From contig NC_077222.1 of NCBI RefSeq assembly GCF_024763615.1, positions 105,309,417 through 105,373,416 of the forward strand: 64,000 nt of DNA. The letters run 5' to 3'. The position numbers and the translations under genes are program-made. A model generated the notes under the pieces. It ran no database searches. It saw only the letters and a list, made by a program, of their open reading frames with translations, and was not told the DNA's origin. The stretch's first letter is position 1; each line of letters starts with the position of its first letter. Source of the stretch: Phlebotomus papatasi (Eukaryota; Arthropoda; Insecta; Diptera; Psychodidae). Below, piece after piece: positions 11,901 through 24,461 of this stretch.

Positions 11901-14900
11901 TGAAACCATCGTTACAGAAGCAACCGTAATAAGTCGGATCATTCTCACATTCTGTAGTTGGTGCACAACTATCAAGGCAAGGATTCAACACTTGGTAACT
12001 CTGATTAGGAACAGTGCAGGTACAACTCTCTAGCCCTTGACAGGTTCCGTCAACCATTCTATATCCATCATTACAGAAGCAATCCTTGTAGCATTCTTGA
12101 GTAGAACAGTCTGACGGTACTTCGCATTCGTATTCGCATGGCTTTCCGAATTTGTATTGAGAATTATCTGGACATGGACAATTTGTTTGGTTGAAACACT
12201 GTTCAGTAACAGGATCCCACTTGAAACCATCGTTACAGAAGCATCCGTAATAAGTCGGATCATTCTCACATTCTGTAGTTGGTGCACAACTATCAAGGCA
12301 AGGATTCAACACTTGGTAACTCTGATTAGGAACAGTGCAGGTACAACTCTCTAGCCCTTGACAGGTTCCATCAACCATTCTATATCCATCATTACAGAAG
12401 CAATCCTTGTAGCATTCTTGAGTAGAACAGTCTGACGGTACTTCGCATTCGTATTCGCATGGCTTTCCGAATTTGTATTGAGAATTATCTGGACATGGAC
12501 AATTTGTTTGGTTGAAACACTGTTCAGTAACAGGATCCCACTTGAAACCATCGTTACAGAAGCAACCGTAATAAGTCGGATCATTCTCACATTCTGTAGT
12601 TGGTGCACAACTATCAAGGCAAGGATTCAACACTTGGTAACTCTGATTAGGAACAGTGCAGGTACAACTCTCTAGCCCTTGACAGGTTCCGTCAACCATT
12701 CTATATCCATCATTACAGAAGCAATCCTTGTAGCATTCTTGAGTAGAACAGTCTGACGGTACTTCGCATTCGTATTCGCATGGCTTTCCGAATTTGTATT
12801 GAGAATTATCTGGACATGGACAATTTGTCTGGTTGAAACACTGTTCAGTAACAGGGTCCCACTTGAAACCATCGTTACAGAAGCAACCGTAATATGTTGT
12901 ATCATTCTCACATTCTATAGTTGGTGCACAACTATCAAGGCAGGGGTTCAGTGGTTGGTAACTTTGATTAGGAACAGTGCACGTACAACTCTCTAGCCCT
13001 TGACAGGTTCCGTCAACCATTCTATATCCATCATTACAGAAGCAATCCTTGTAGCATTCTTGAGTAGAACAGTCTGACGGTACTTCGCATTCGTATTCGC
13101 ATGGCTTTCCGAATTTGTATTGAGAATTATCTGGACATGGACAATTTGTTTGGTTGAAACATTGTTCAGTAACAGGATCCCACTTGAAACCATCGTTACA
13201 GAAGCAACCGTAATAAGTCGGATCATTCTCACATTCTGTAGTTGGTGCACAACTATCAAGGCAAGGATTCAACACTTGGTAACTCTGATTAGGAACAGTG
13301 CAGGTACAACTCTCTAGCCCTTGACAGGTTCCGTCAACCATTCTATATCCATCATTACAGAAGCAATCCTTGTAGCATTCTTGAGTAGAACAGTCTGACG
13401 GTACTTCGCATTCGTATTCGCATGGCTTTCCGAATTTGTATTGAGAATTATCTGGACATGGACAATTTGTCTGGTTGAAACACTGTTCAGTAACAGGGTC
13501 CCACTTGAAACCATCGTTACAGAAGCAACCGTAATAAGTCGGATCATTCTCACATTCTGTAGTTGGTGCACAACTATCAAGGCAAGGATTCAACACTTGG
13601 TAACTCTGATTAGGAACAGTGCAGGTACAACTCTCTAGCTCTTGACAGGTTCCGTCAACCATTCTATATCCATCATTACAGAAGCAATCCTTGTAGCATT
13701 CTTGAGTAGAACAGTCTGACGGTACTTCGCATTCGTATTCGCATGGCTTTCCGAATTTGTATTGAGAATTATCTGGACATGGACAATTTGTCTGGTTGAA
13801 ACACTGTTCAGTAACAGGGTCCCACTTGAAACCATCGTTACAGAAGCATCCGTAATAAGTCGGATCATTCTCACATTCTGTAGTTGGTGCACAACTATCA
13901 AGGCAAGGATTCAACACTTGGTAACTCTGATTAGGAACAGTGCAGGTACAACTCTCTAGCCCTTGACAGGTTCCATCAACCATTCTATATCCATCATTAC
14001 AGAAGCAATCCTTGTAGCATTCTTGAGTAGAACAGTCTGACGGTACTTCGCATTCGTATTCGCATGGCTTTCCGAATTTGTATTGAGAATTATCTGGACA
14101 TGGACAATTTGTTTGGTTGAAACACTGTTCAGTAACAGGATCCCACTTGAAACCATCGTTACAGAAGCAACCGTAATAAGTCGGATCATTCTCACATTCT
14201 GTAGTTGGTGCACAACTATCAAGGCAAGGATTCAACACTTGGTAACTCTGATTAGGAACAGTGCAGGTACAACTCTCTAGCCCTTGACAGGTTCCGTCAA
14301 CCATTCTATATCCATCATTACAGAAGCAATCCTTGTAGCATTCTTGAGTAGAACAGTCTGACGGTACTTCGCATTCGTATTCGCATGGCTTTCCGAATTT
14401 GTATTGAGAATTATCTGGACATGGACAATTTGTCTGGTTGAAACACTGTTCAGTAACAGGGTCCCACTTGAAACCATCGTTACAGAAGCAACCGTAATAT
14501 GTTGTATCATTCTCACATTCTATAGTTGGTGCACAACTATCAAGGCAGGGGTTCAGTGGTTGGTAACTTTGATTAGGAACAGTGCACGTACAACTCTCTA
14601 GCCCTTGACAGGTTCCGTCAACCATTCTATATCCATCATTACAGAAGCAATCCTTGTAGCATTCTTGAGTAGAACAGTCTGACGGTACTTCGCATTCGTA
14701 TTCGCATGGCTTTCCGAATTTGTATTGAGAATTATCTGGACATGGACAATTTGTTTGGTTGAAACATTGTTCAGTAACAGGATCCCACTTGAAACCATCG
14801 TTACAGAAGCAACCGTAATAAGTCGGATCATTCTCACATTCTGTAGTTGGTGCACAACTATCAAGGCAAGGATTCAACACTTGGTAACTCTGATTAGGAA

Positions 14901-17900
14901 CAGTGCAGGTACAACTCTCTAGCCCTTGACAGGTTCCGTCAACCATTCTATATCCATCATTACAGAAGCAATCCTTGTAGCATTCTTGAGTAGAACAGTC
15001 TGACGGTACTTCGCATTCGTATTCGCATGGCTTTCCGAATTTGTATTGAGAATTATCTGGACATGGACAACTTGTCTGGTTGAAACACTGTTCAGTAACA
15101 GGGTCCCACTTGAAACCATCGTTACAGAAGCAACCGTAATAAGTCGGATCATTCTCACATTCTGTAGTTGGTGCACAACTATCAAGGCAAGGATTCAACA
15201 CTTGGTAACTCTGATTAGGAACAGTGCAGGTACAACTCTCTAGCCCTTGACAGGTTCCATCAACCATTCTATATCCATCATTACAGAAGCAATCCTTGTA
15301 GCATTCTTGAGTAGAACAGTCTGACGGTACTTCGCATTCGTATTCGCATGGCTTTCCGAATTTGTATTGAGAATTATCTGGACATGGACAACTTGTCTGG
15401 TTGAAACACTGTTCAGTAACAGGGTCCCACTTGAAACCATCGTTACAGAAGCAACCGTAATAAGTCGGATCATTCTCACATTCTGTAGTTGGTGCACAAC
15501 TATCAAGGCAAGGATTCAACACTTGGTAACTCTGATTAGGAACAGTGCAGGTACAACTCTCTAGCCCTTGACAGGTTCCGTCAACCATTCTATATCCATC
15601 ATTACAAAAGCAATCCTTGTAGCATTCTTGGGTAGAACAATCTGACGGTACTTCGCATTCATATTCACAAGGCTTTCCGAATTTGTATTGAGAATTATCC
15701 GGGCATGGGCAAGTTGATTGGTCGACACATTCTTCATTAACAGGGTCCCACTTGAAACCATCGTTACAGAAGCAACCGTAATAAGTCGGATCATTCTCAC
15801 ATTCTGTAGTTGGTGCACAACTATCTAGACATGGATTTAGCGCTTGGTAACTTTGATTTGGAATAGTGCACGGACAACTAGTAAGTTCTTGACAGGTTCC
15901 GTCAACCAACTTGTAACCATCCTTACAGTAGCAATCCTTAGAGCAAGCTTCATTGGAACATTCTGATGTGGTCTCACATTCAAATTCACAAGACCTTCCT
16001 AATTTGTATTCGGTATTACGCGAACAAGGACATAAACTCTGATTGAAGCATTCTTCTTTGACTGGATCCCATTTATAACCCCAATTACAGAAGCAACCGT
16101 AATATGTTGGATCATCTTCACATTCTGTGGTTGGTGCACAACTGTCAAGGCATGGGTTTGCCACTTGGTAAATTTGATTAGGAATAGTGCACGTACAACT
16201 ATCTAGTTCTTGGCAGGTTCCATCTACCATTCTATATCCATCCTTACAGAAGCAAGCTTTGTAGCATTCTTCGGTAGGACAATCTGACGGTATCTGACAT
16301 TCATAATCGCAAGGCTTTCCGAACTTGTATTCGGCATTATCTGGGCATGGACAATATGTTTGACTGAAACATTTTTTTTTAACAGGGTCCCATTTATAAC
16401 CATCGTCACAGAAGCAACCGTAATATGTTGGTTCGTTCTCACATTCTGTAGTTGGTGCACAACTATCAAGGCAAGGGTTCAGTACTTGGTATCGTTGATT
16501 AGGAAGAGGACACGTGCAGTTATTGACCTCTTGGCAAGTTCCATCAACCATCCTATATCCATCTTTACAAAAGCAATCCTTGTAGCATTCTTTAGTAGAA
16601 CAGTCTGAAGGTGTTTCGCATTCATAATCGCAAGGCTTTCCGAATTTATATTCAGCATTATTCGGGCATGGACAAGTAGACTGGTCAACACATTCTTCAT
16701 TTTCTGGGTCCCACTTAAAACCATCGTCACAGAAGCAACCGTGATAAGTTGGTTCGTTATCACATGCTGTAGTTGGTGCGCAACTGTCAAGGCAGGGGTT
16801 CAACACTTGGTATCGTTGATTAGGGAGGGAGCATGTACACTTCGTAATGTTTTTACACTTTCCATTAATGAGTCTAAATCCGTCCTTGCAATAGCAGGCC
16901 TTTGAACTCTCTTGAGTAGGACACTCTTCTGATGGTTCACATTCATCTTCACAAGGCTTTCCGAGTTTATATTCGGCATTTTTCGGACATGGACAAGTTG
17001 ATTGGTCAACACATTCTTCATTAACAGGATCCCACTTGAAACCATCGTTACAGAAGCAACCAAAATATGTCGGTTCATTCTCACATGCTGTAGTTGGTTG
17101 ACAGCTATCAAGACATGGATTTAGCACTTGGTAACTTTGATTTGGAATAGTGCATGTACAACTAGTTAGCTCTTGACAGGTTCCATCAACCATCCTATAT
17201 CCATCCTTACAGAAGCAATCTTTGTAGCATTCTTCAGTGGAGCATTCTGATGTTGCCTCACAGGAATAATCACAAGGTTTTCCGAATTTGTATTCTGCAT
17301 TTTCCGGACATGGACAATAAGTTTGACTGAAACATTTTTTTTTAACAGGGTCCCATTTATAACCATCGTCACAGAAACAACCGTAATATGTTGGTTCATT
17401 CTCACATGCTGTAGTTGGTGCACAACTATCAAGGCAAGGGTTCAGTACTTGATATCGTTGTTTAGGAAGAGGACACGTGCAGTTATTGACCTCTTGGCAA
17501 GTTCCATCAACTCTTCTATATCCATCATTACAGAAGCAATCCTTGTAGCATTCTTGAGTAGAACAGTCTGACGGTACTTCACATTCATATTCACAAGGCT
17601 TTCCGAATTTGTATTGAGAATTATCCGGGCATGGACAAGTTGATTGGTCAACACATTCTTCATTGACAGGGTCCCACTTGAAACCATCGTTACAGAAGCA
17701 ACCGTAATAAGTCGGTTCGTTTTCACATTCTGTAGTTGGTGCACAACTATCAAGACAAGGATTTAGCGCTTGGTAACTTTGATTTGGAATAGTGCACGGA
17801 CAACTAGTAAGTTCTTGACAGGTTCCGTCAACCAACTTGTAACCATCTTTGCAGTAGCAATCCTTGGAGCAAGCTTCATTGGAACATTCTGATGTGGTCT

Positions 17901-20900
17901 CACATTCAAATTCACAAGACCTTCCTAATTTGTATTCGGTATTACGCGAACAAGGACATAAACTCTGATTGAAGCATTCTTCTTTGACTGGATCCCATTT
18001 ATAACCCCAATTACAGAAGCAGCCGTAATATGTTGGATCATCTTCACATTCTGTGGTTGGTGCACAACTATCAAGGCATGGGTTTGCCACTTGGTAAATC
18101 TGATTAGGAATAGTACACGTACAACTATCTAGTTCTTGGCAGGTTCCATCTACCATCCTATACCCATCATTACAGAAGCAATCCTTGTAGCATTCTTGGG
18201 TAGAACAATCTGACGGTACTTCGCATTCGTATTCGCATGGCTTTCCGAATTTGTATTGAGAATTATCCGGGCATGGGCAAGTTGATTGGTCGACACATTC
18301 TTTATTAACAGGGTCCCACTTGAAACCATCGTTACAGAAGCAACCGTAATAAGTCGGTTCGTTTTCACATTCTGTAGTTGGTGCACAACTATCAAGGCAA
18401 GGATTTAGCGCTTGGTAACTTTGATTTGGAATAGTGCACGGACAACTAGTAAGTTCTTGACAGGTTCCGTCAACCAACTTGTAACCATCTTTGCAGTAGC
18501 AATCCTTGGAGCAAGCTTCATTGGAACATTCTGATGTGGTCTCACATTCAAATTCACAAGACCTTCCTAATTTGTATTCGGTATTACGCGAACAAGGACA
18601 TAAACTCTGATTGAAGCATTCTTCTTTGACTGGATCCCATTTATAACCCCAATTACAGAAGCAGCCGTAATATGTTGGATCATCTTCACATTCTGTAGTT
18701 GGTGCACAACTGTCAAGGCATGGGTTTGCCACTTGGTAAATTTGATTAGGAATAGTACACGTACAACTATCTAGTTCTTGGCAGGTTCCATCTACCATCC
18801 TATACCCATCATTACAGAAGCAATCCTTGTAGCATTCTTGGGTAGAACAATCTGACGGTACTTCGCATTCGTATTCGCATGGCTTTCCGAATTTGTATTG
18901 AGAATTATCCGGGCATGGGCAAGTTGATTGGTCGACACATTCTTTATTAACAGGGTCCCACTTGAAACCATCGTTACAGAAGCAACCGTAATAAGTCGGT
19001 TCGTTTTCACATTCTGTAGTTGGTGCACAACTATCAAGGCAAGGATTTAGCGCTTGGTAACTTTGATTTGGAATAGTGCACGGACAACTAGTAAGTTCTT
19101 GACAGGTTCCGTCAACCAACTTGTAACCATCTTTGCAGTAGCAATCCTTGGAGCAAGCTTCATTGGAACATTCTGATGTGGTCTCACATTCAAATTCACA
19201 AGACCTTCCTAATTTGTATTCGGTATTACGCGAACAAGGACATAAACTCTGATTGAAGCATTCTTCTTTGACTGGATCCCATTTATAACCCCAATTACAG
19301 AAGCAGCCGTAATATGTTGGATCATCTTCACATTCTGTAGTTGGTGCACAACTGTCAAGGCATGGGTTTGCCACTTGGTAAATTTGATTAGGAATAGTAC
19401 ACGTACAACTATCTAGTTCTTGGCAGGTTCCATCTACCATTCTATATCCATCCTTACAGAAGCAAGCTTTGTAGCATTCTTCGGTAGGACAATCTGACGT
19501 TATCTGACATTCATAATCGCAAGGTTTTCCGAACTTGTATTCGGCATTATCTGGGCATGGACAATATGTTTGACTGAAACATTTTTTTTTAACAGGGTCC
19601 CATTTATAACCATCGTCACAGAAGCAACCGTAATATGTTGGTTCGTTCTCACATTCTGTAGTTGGTGCACAACTATCAAGGCAAGGGTTCAGTACTTGGT
19701 ATCGTTGATTAGGAAGAGGACACGTGCAGTTATTGACCTCTTGGCAAGTTCCATCAACCATTCTATATCCATCTTTACAAAAGCAATCCTTGTAGCATTC
19801 TTGAGTAGAACAGTCTGAAGGTGTTTCACATTCATAATCGCAAGGCTTTCCGAATTTATATTCAGCATTATCCGGGCATGGACAAGTTGACTGGTCAACA
19901 CATTCTTCATTTTCTGGGTCCCACTTGAAACCATCGTTACAGAAGCAACCAAAATATGTCGGTTCATTCTCACATGCTGTAGTTGGTGCGCAACTGTCAA
20001 TGCAGGGGTTCAACACTTGGTAACTTTGGTTAGGGAGGGAGCATGTACACTTCGTAATGTTTTTACACTTTCCATTAATGAGTCTAAATCCGTCCTTGCA
20101 ATAGCAGGCCTTTGAACTCTCTTGAGTAGGACACTCTTCTGATGGTTCACATTCATCTTCACAAGGCTTTCCGAGTTTATATTCGGCATTTTTCGGACAT
20201 GGACAAGTTGATTGGTCAACACATTCTTCATTAACAGGATCCCACTTGAAACCATCGTTACAGAAGCAACCAAAATATGTCGGTTCATTCTCACATGCTG
20301 CAGTTGGTTGACAGCTATCAAGACATGGATTTAGCACTTGGTAACTTTGATTTGGAATAGTGCATGTACAACTAGTTAGCTCTTGACAGGTTCCGTCAAC
20401 CATCCTATATCCATCCTTACAGAAGCAATCTTTGTAGCATTCTTCAGTGGAGCATTCTGATGTTGCCTCACAGGAATAATCACAAGGTTTTCCGAATTTG
20501 TATTCTGCATTTTCCGGACATGGACAGTAACTTTGGCTGAAACATTTCTTTTTAAATGGGTCCCATTTATAACCATCGTCACAGAAACAACCGTAATATG
20601 TTGGTTCATTCACACATGCCGTAGTTGGTGCACAACTGTCAAGGCAAGGGTTCAGTACTTGGTATCGTTGATTAGGAAGTGGACATGTACAACTAGATAG
20701 TTCTTGGCATGTTCCATCAACCATCTTATATCCATCCTTACAGAAGCAGTCCTTGTAGCATTCTTGAGTGGAACAGTCGGATGTTGTCTCACATGTGTAA
20801 TCGCATGGTTTTCCGAATTTGTATTCAGCATTTGCTGGACATGGGCAAGTAGACTGGTCGACACATTCTTCATTAACAGGGTCCCACTTAAAACCATCGT

Positions 20901-23900
20901 CGCAGAAGCAACCGTAATATGTTGGTTCATTCTCACATGCTGTAGTTGGTGCGCAACTGTCGAGACATGGGTTCAGAACTTGGTATCGTTGATTAGGAAT
21001 AGAGCATGAGCATTTAGTTATACTTTTACACTTGCCACCAATGAGTCTATAGCCATCTTTGCAGTAACAAGCCTTGTAACATTCTTGAGTTGGACAATCC
21101 TCTGATGGTTCACATTCATCTTCGCAAGGTCTTCCCTGTTTATATTCAGCGTTGGAGTCAGCGCAAGGACATTCATATTCAGGAACACAATTGCCTGATG
21201 TATCTCTTCTGTATCCGGATGCACAATAACAGCCTGGTTCTGTAGAAATTCCATCACAACTTAATGGATTTCCATCACATGTCTCCATGCAGTCATTTGA
21301 AACTTTGTATTCTTCATTAGTGCCTTCACAAGTGCATTCTGATTCTTGTAGACAACTTCCATTAATAAGCTTATATCCATCTTTGCAGTAGCAGGCTTTG
21401 AAGCATAATTGATTGACACATTCACTGTCTGGAACGCATTCGTATTCACAAGTACGTCCTTGCTTGTACTCGGCATTGGGATCGGTACACGGACATTTCG
21501 TGTCTGGAATACATTTTCCATTAGTGTGTCTCCTGTATCCCGAAGCACAATAACATCCAGCTTCTACAGGAATATCCTTGCAAATTTCTGGGTTGCCATC
21601 ACATGTTTCGAGGCATACGTTGGAGAGTGAATATTTTTCATTGGTACCACACTTGCAATTATCATTTGGAACGCATTTTCCTTTGATTCTGACGTATCCA
21701 TCTGCACAGAAGCATCCTCTGTAGTATGACAACTGAGAGCAATCCTGATCACCGGTATTGCATTTTTCATTGCAAGGACTACTGTATTTGTAAACTTCGT
21801 TTTTACCGCATTGACACTTTGAATCAGGAACACAGTTTCCTTTAAGATCTCTGACGAAACCTAGCGAACAGTAGCAACCTGCCTGAATTGGTAAATCGAC
21901 GCATGTCTCTGGGTTACCTTCGCATTTTTCAAGGCACTGATTTGAATAAGAGTATTCCTCATTCTCATTGCACACGCAGTTATCAAATGGCTGGCAGGTA
22001 CCATTAACTCTTACGTATCCGTCTTTGCAGAAGCATCCTTTGAAAGTTTCACCTTCTGGACAATCATCATAACTTGGTTGGCAATTTTCACGACATCTGT
22101 CTCCGTATTTATACTTTTCAGTCTTTTCACAAGGACAGAAGTAGTCCTTTACGCATGTACCCAAAATTCTCCTATAGCCCTCCTTGCATTTGCATCTGTT
22201 TTCTAAGTTCAATCCATCACAAGATTCCGGATTTCCTGAACAACTTTCTAAGCAGTCATTTGTGAAACCAAATTCTTCATTTTGCGGACAAGGGCAATTG
22301 TCATCTGGGACACATGTTCCATTAATTCTTTTGTAATTTCTGGCACAGTAGCATCCGTAAGAAGTCGGTTCACTTCTACAATCGTCCAATGTTTTCGAAC
22401 AATCTTCGGAACATTCATTAGAGCTGACGTATTCTTCATTTTCTCCGCATCCGCAATTGCTGCCAGGTACACACTTCCCATCGAGCCTGACATATCCTTC
22501 GTTGCAGAAGCATCCCTTGTAGCATAGTTCTTGTGAGCAGTCTGTCGAACCAAAACTACATTTTTCTTCGCATTCACTACCGTATTTATATGATTCGTTT
22601 TCATTGCATTTACAGAGAGAGTCTGGAACACATTTTCCGAACATTCTCTTGTAACCGAGCTTGCAGTTGCACCTTTTATAAATAGGTTCTAGCACGCAAT
22701 CTTCTAGAGTTTTGGTGCAGTCCTCAAAGCATTCGTTTCCGTTAGAATATTCTTCATTTTCCCCACAGGAACATTCACTGTCGGGGACACACAGACCATT
22801 GACTCGCCTGTAACCGTCCTGGCAGAAACAGTCTTTGTAGCATTCCGAATCCTTACAGTCACTTGGACCACTACTGCATTCCTCTTCACAATGACTTCCG
22901 TAGACATATTCCTCGTTTTTCGGACAAGGGCAGTTGGTGTCTGAAACGCAAAATCCTCTGACCCTCTTGAAGTTGTCTTTACAGAAACAGTCAAAGTAAT
23001 GCTTATCATTTGAACAGGAGCTGTCTGACTTTCCACACATATCACTGCATTTACTTCCATATTTGTACTCTTCGTTGCTGGGACACTGACATTGAGAAGG
23101 TGGTTGACATACTCCGTTAACCCTTTTGTAATTTCCTACGCAGTGACATCGATTGCTGCACTTCTTCTTCCAACAGTCAACTGAACGTGCTCCACAATCT
23201 TCATCACAGTCAGTTCCGCATTTGTACACTTCATTGAAAGGGCATTCGCATTCTTCCTCCGGAACGCAACGATCTCGGACACGTTTGTAACCTTTGTCGC
23301 AGAAACAACCCTCCTGACATTGCTCATTGAGACAGTCATCCTTTGATTTCGTGCAATCTTCATTGCAACGCTTTCCACAAGTTGTGTATACTTCGTTGGG
23401 TTTTGAGCATTTTGGCGAAGGACAATTGGAATTAGGAACGCAAACTCCTCCAACTCTCTTATACCCATTTATACAGAAACATCCTTCGGAGCATTGTTCC
23501 TTTCTGCAAAGTTTATCAGATACACTACATTCTTCATTACATCGTTTTTCACATGGATAATATTGCTCATTTGGTGGACACTTCTGAGCACAATTCTCAA
23601 ATGGTACGCACTGTCCGTTAATTCTGGCGTAACCTTCCTTACAGAAACATCCTGATTCGCATTTTTCATATTTGCATTGCTTACTGTCAGCTTTGCATTG
23701 CTCAACGCAGCGATAACCACATTCTTGATACTGTTCATTGTATCCACATTGTGGTTGTTTGCTAGGACAATCGCGTTTCCTGATACAAAGGCCTGTTGTA
23801 GGATGACGAACGTATCCCCTACGACAGTAACATCCTGATGGACAAACTCTACTGTCCTTTCTGGCTTCGCATTCGTAATCAACTCCGTCGCAAGTTTCCT

Positions 23901-24461
23901 GACAAGCTGGGGCTTGTCCACAAACTAGCCAAACTTCATTCTTAGGACAATATCGATCTGTGAAAAAAGAGCACAATATGACATACCAAGATTTTTATTC
24001 TAAGGAATTAAAAGTATTACCAGGGCAATTTCTTTGAGCTATGCACTCTCCACCAGGGCCGTCTCTGACGTAACCGTGTTTGCAAAAGCATCCACTTGTG
24101 CATTTTTTGCTACTCTTTGGACAGTCCTGTCCTAAGGTAGAGCAATCAACTTGGCAGGATGGTCCACAATCCATATACTCTTCGTTTTTGCCACATGATT
24201 CTTCAGGTTTCGGTGTAGTCGTAGTAGTTGTAGTTGTAGTAACAGCCTTCTGAGGAAAGTATTCAATAGATGGGCAATTTTTCACATGAACACACTGATT
24301 GGTGATCGGATGCCGTGCATATCCGTGTTTGCAGTAGCATCCTTGAGGGCAATAAGAGGATGGCTTGACATCACAAGATCTTCCATAATTCTCGCAGGTT
24401 ACTTGACACGGTGGAGCTTCACCGCAGAATAGGTACTCCTCGTGTTTTGGACAGGATGGCT
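8917..24461 (-). CDS. Gene B main exons: giant secreted TIL-repeat protein, with one 15-kb exon
   Basis: There are two exons, 24021-24461 (441 nt) and 8917-23957 (15041 nt), separated by a 63-nt phase-1 GT-AG intron. The acceptor at 24461 is phase 1 and fits the donor of the upstream exons at 34438-34867; joined, the CDS is 15801 nt, giving 5266 aa. The first exon carries two TIL domains separated by a linker with nine consecutive Thr, a likely O-glycosylated spacer. The giant exon has 18 diverse TILs, then 34 tandem 107-aa TIL pairs (68 domains), then 7 diverse TILs and a basic tail (KKLKQLLT end). Total about 96 TIL domains; no VWD or transmembrane segment. The N-terminal dozen domains match gene C closely. 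Neither exon encodes a signal peptide, so the upstream exons, or an unseen one, are required. The biochemical role is unknown; a disulfide-rich extracellular structural or protease-resistant material is inferred. Copy number could be affected by assembly. Confidence 0.85.
10414..15549 (-). repeat. Homogenised block: 16 near-identical 321-bp units with a 1605-bp higher-order period
   Basis: Units 18-33 of the gene B array differ by only a few bases each. A distinctive variant unit (IECENDTTYYG, with QPLNP) occurs twice, near 12672-12991 and 14277-14596, exactly 1605 bp (five units) apart. Flanking units also match across this offset, showing duplication of a multi-unit block. Confidence 0.8.
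15550..20685 (-). repeat. Higher-order repeats in gene B: 3210-bp offset block duplication and 642-bp triplication
   Basis: Units 2-7 (18760-20685) correspond one-to-one in type and order with units 12-17 (15550-17475), an offset of ten units or 3210 bp. Between and overlapping these, units 6-11 (17476-19401) are three tandem copies of a two-unit 642-bp repeat, alternating an IYQVANP/SRNTEYKLG unit with an SYQALNP/PDNSQYKFG unit. Confidence 0.75.

Larger units (their letters stand above)
10093..21006 (-). repeat. Gene B tandem array: 34 copies of a 321-bp (107-aa) TIL-pair unit
   Basis: The array is 10914 bp, exactly 34 x 321. Each unit encodes an 8-Cys domain (C-x-x-PNQxYQ...WDP...) followed by a 9-Cys domain (CP..xxYKFGKPC...VDGTC). 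Unit 1 starts at 21006 (N-terminal side). Units 2-17 are diverse with higher-order structure; units 18-33 (10414-15549) are almost identical at nucleotide level; unit 34 is a divergent end copy. Most units carry the sequons NQS and NQT or NQS. Confidence 0.9.

Noticed and set aside
10414..15549. Regularly spaced plus-strand open frames of 65 codons recurring every 321 bp
   Set aside because: They are antisense shadows of the minus-strand TIL array; they repeat only because the array repeats and have no domain, signal or start context.
10093..21006. Regular repeats resembling a CRISPR-like or satellite array
   Set aside because: The 321-bp period, conserved reading frame and cysteine pattern show a coding array; there are no short repeats with unique spacers.
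2190..24461. VWF, mucin or hemolectin relationship
   Set aside because: These proteins combine TIL with VWD and C8 domains; none was seen in any of the four genes.
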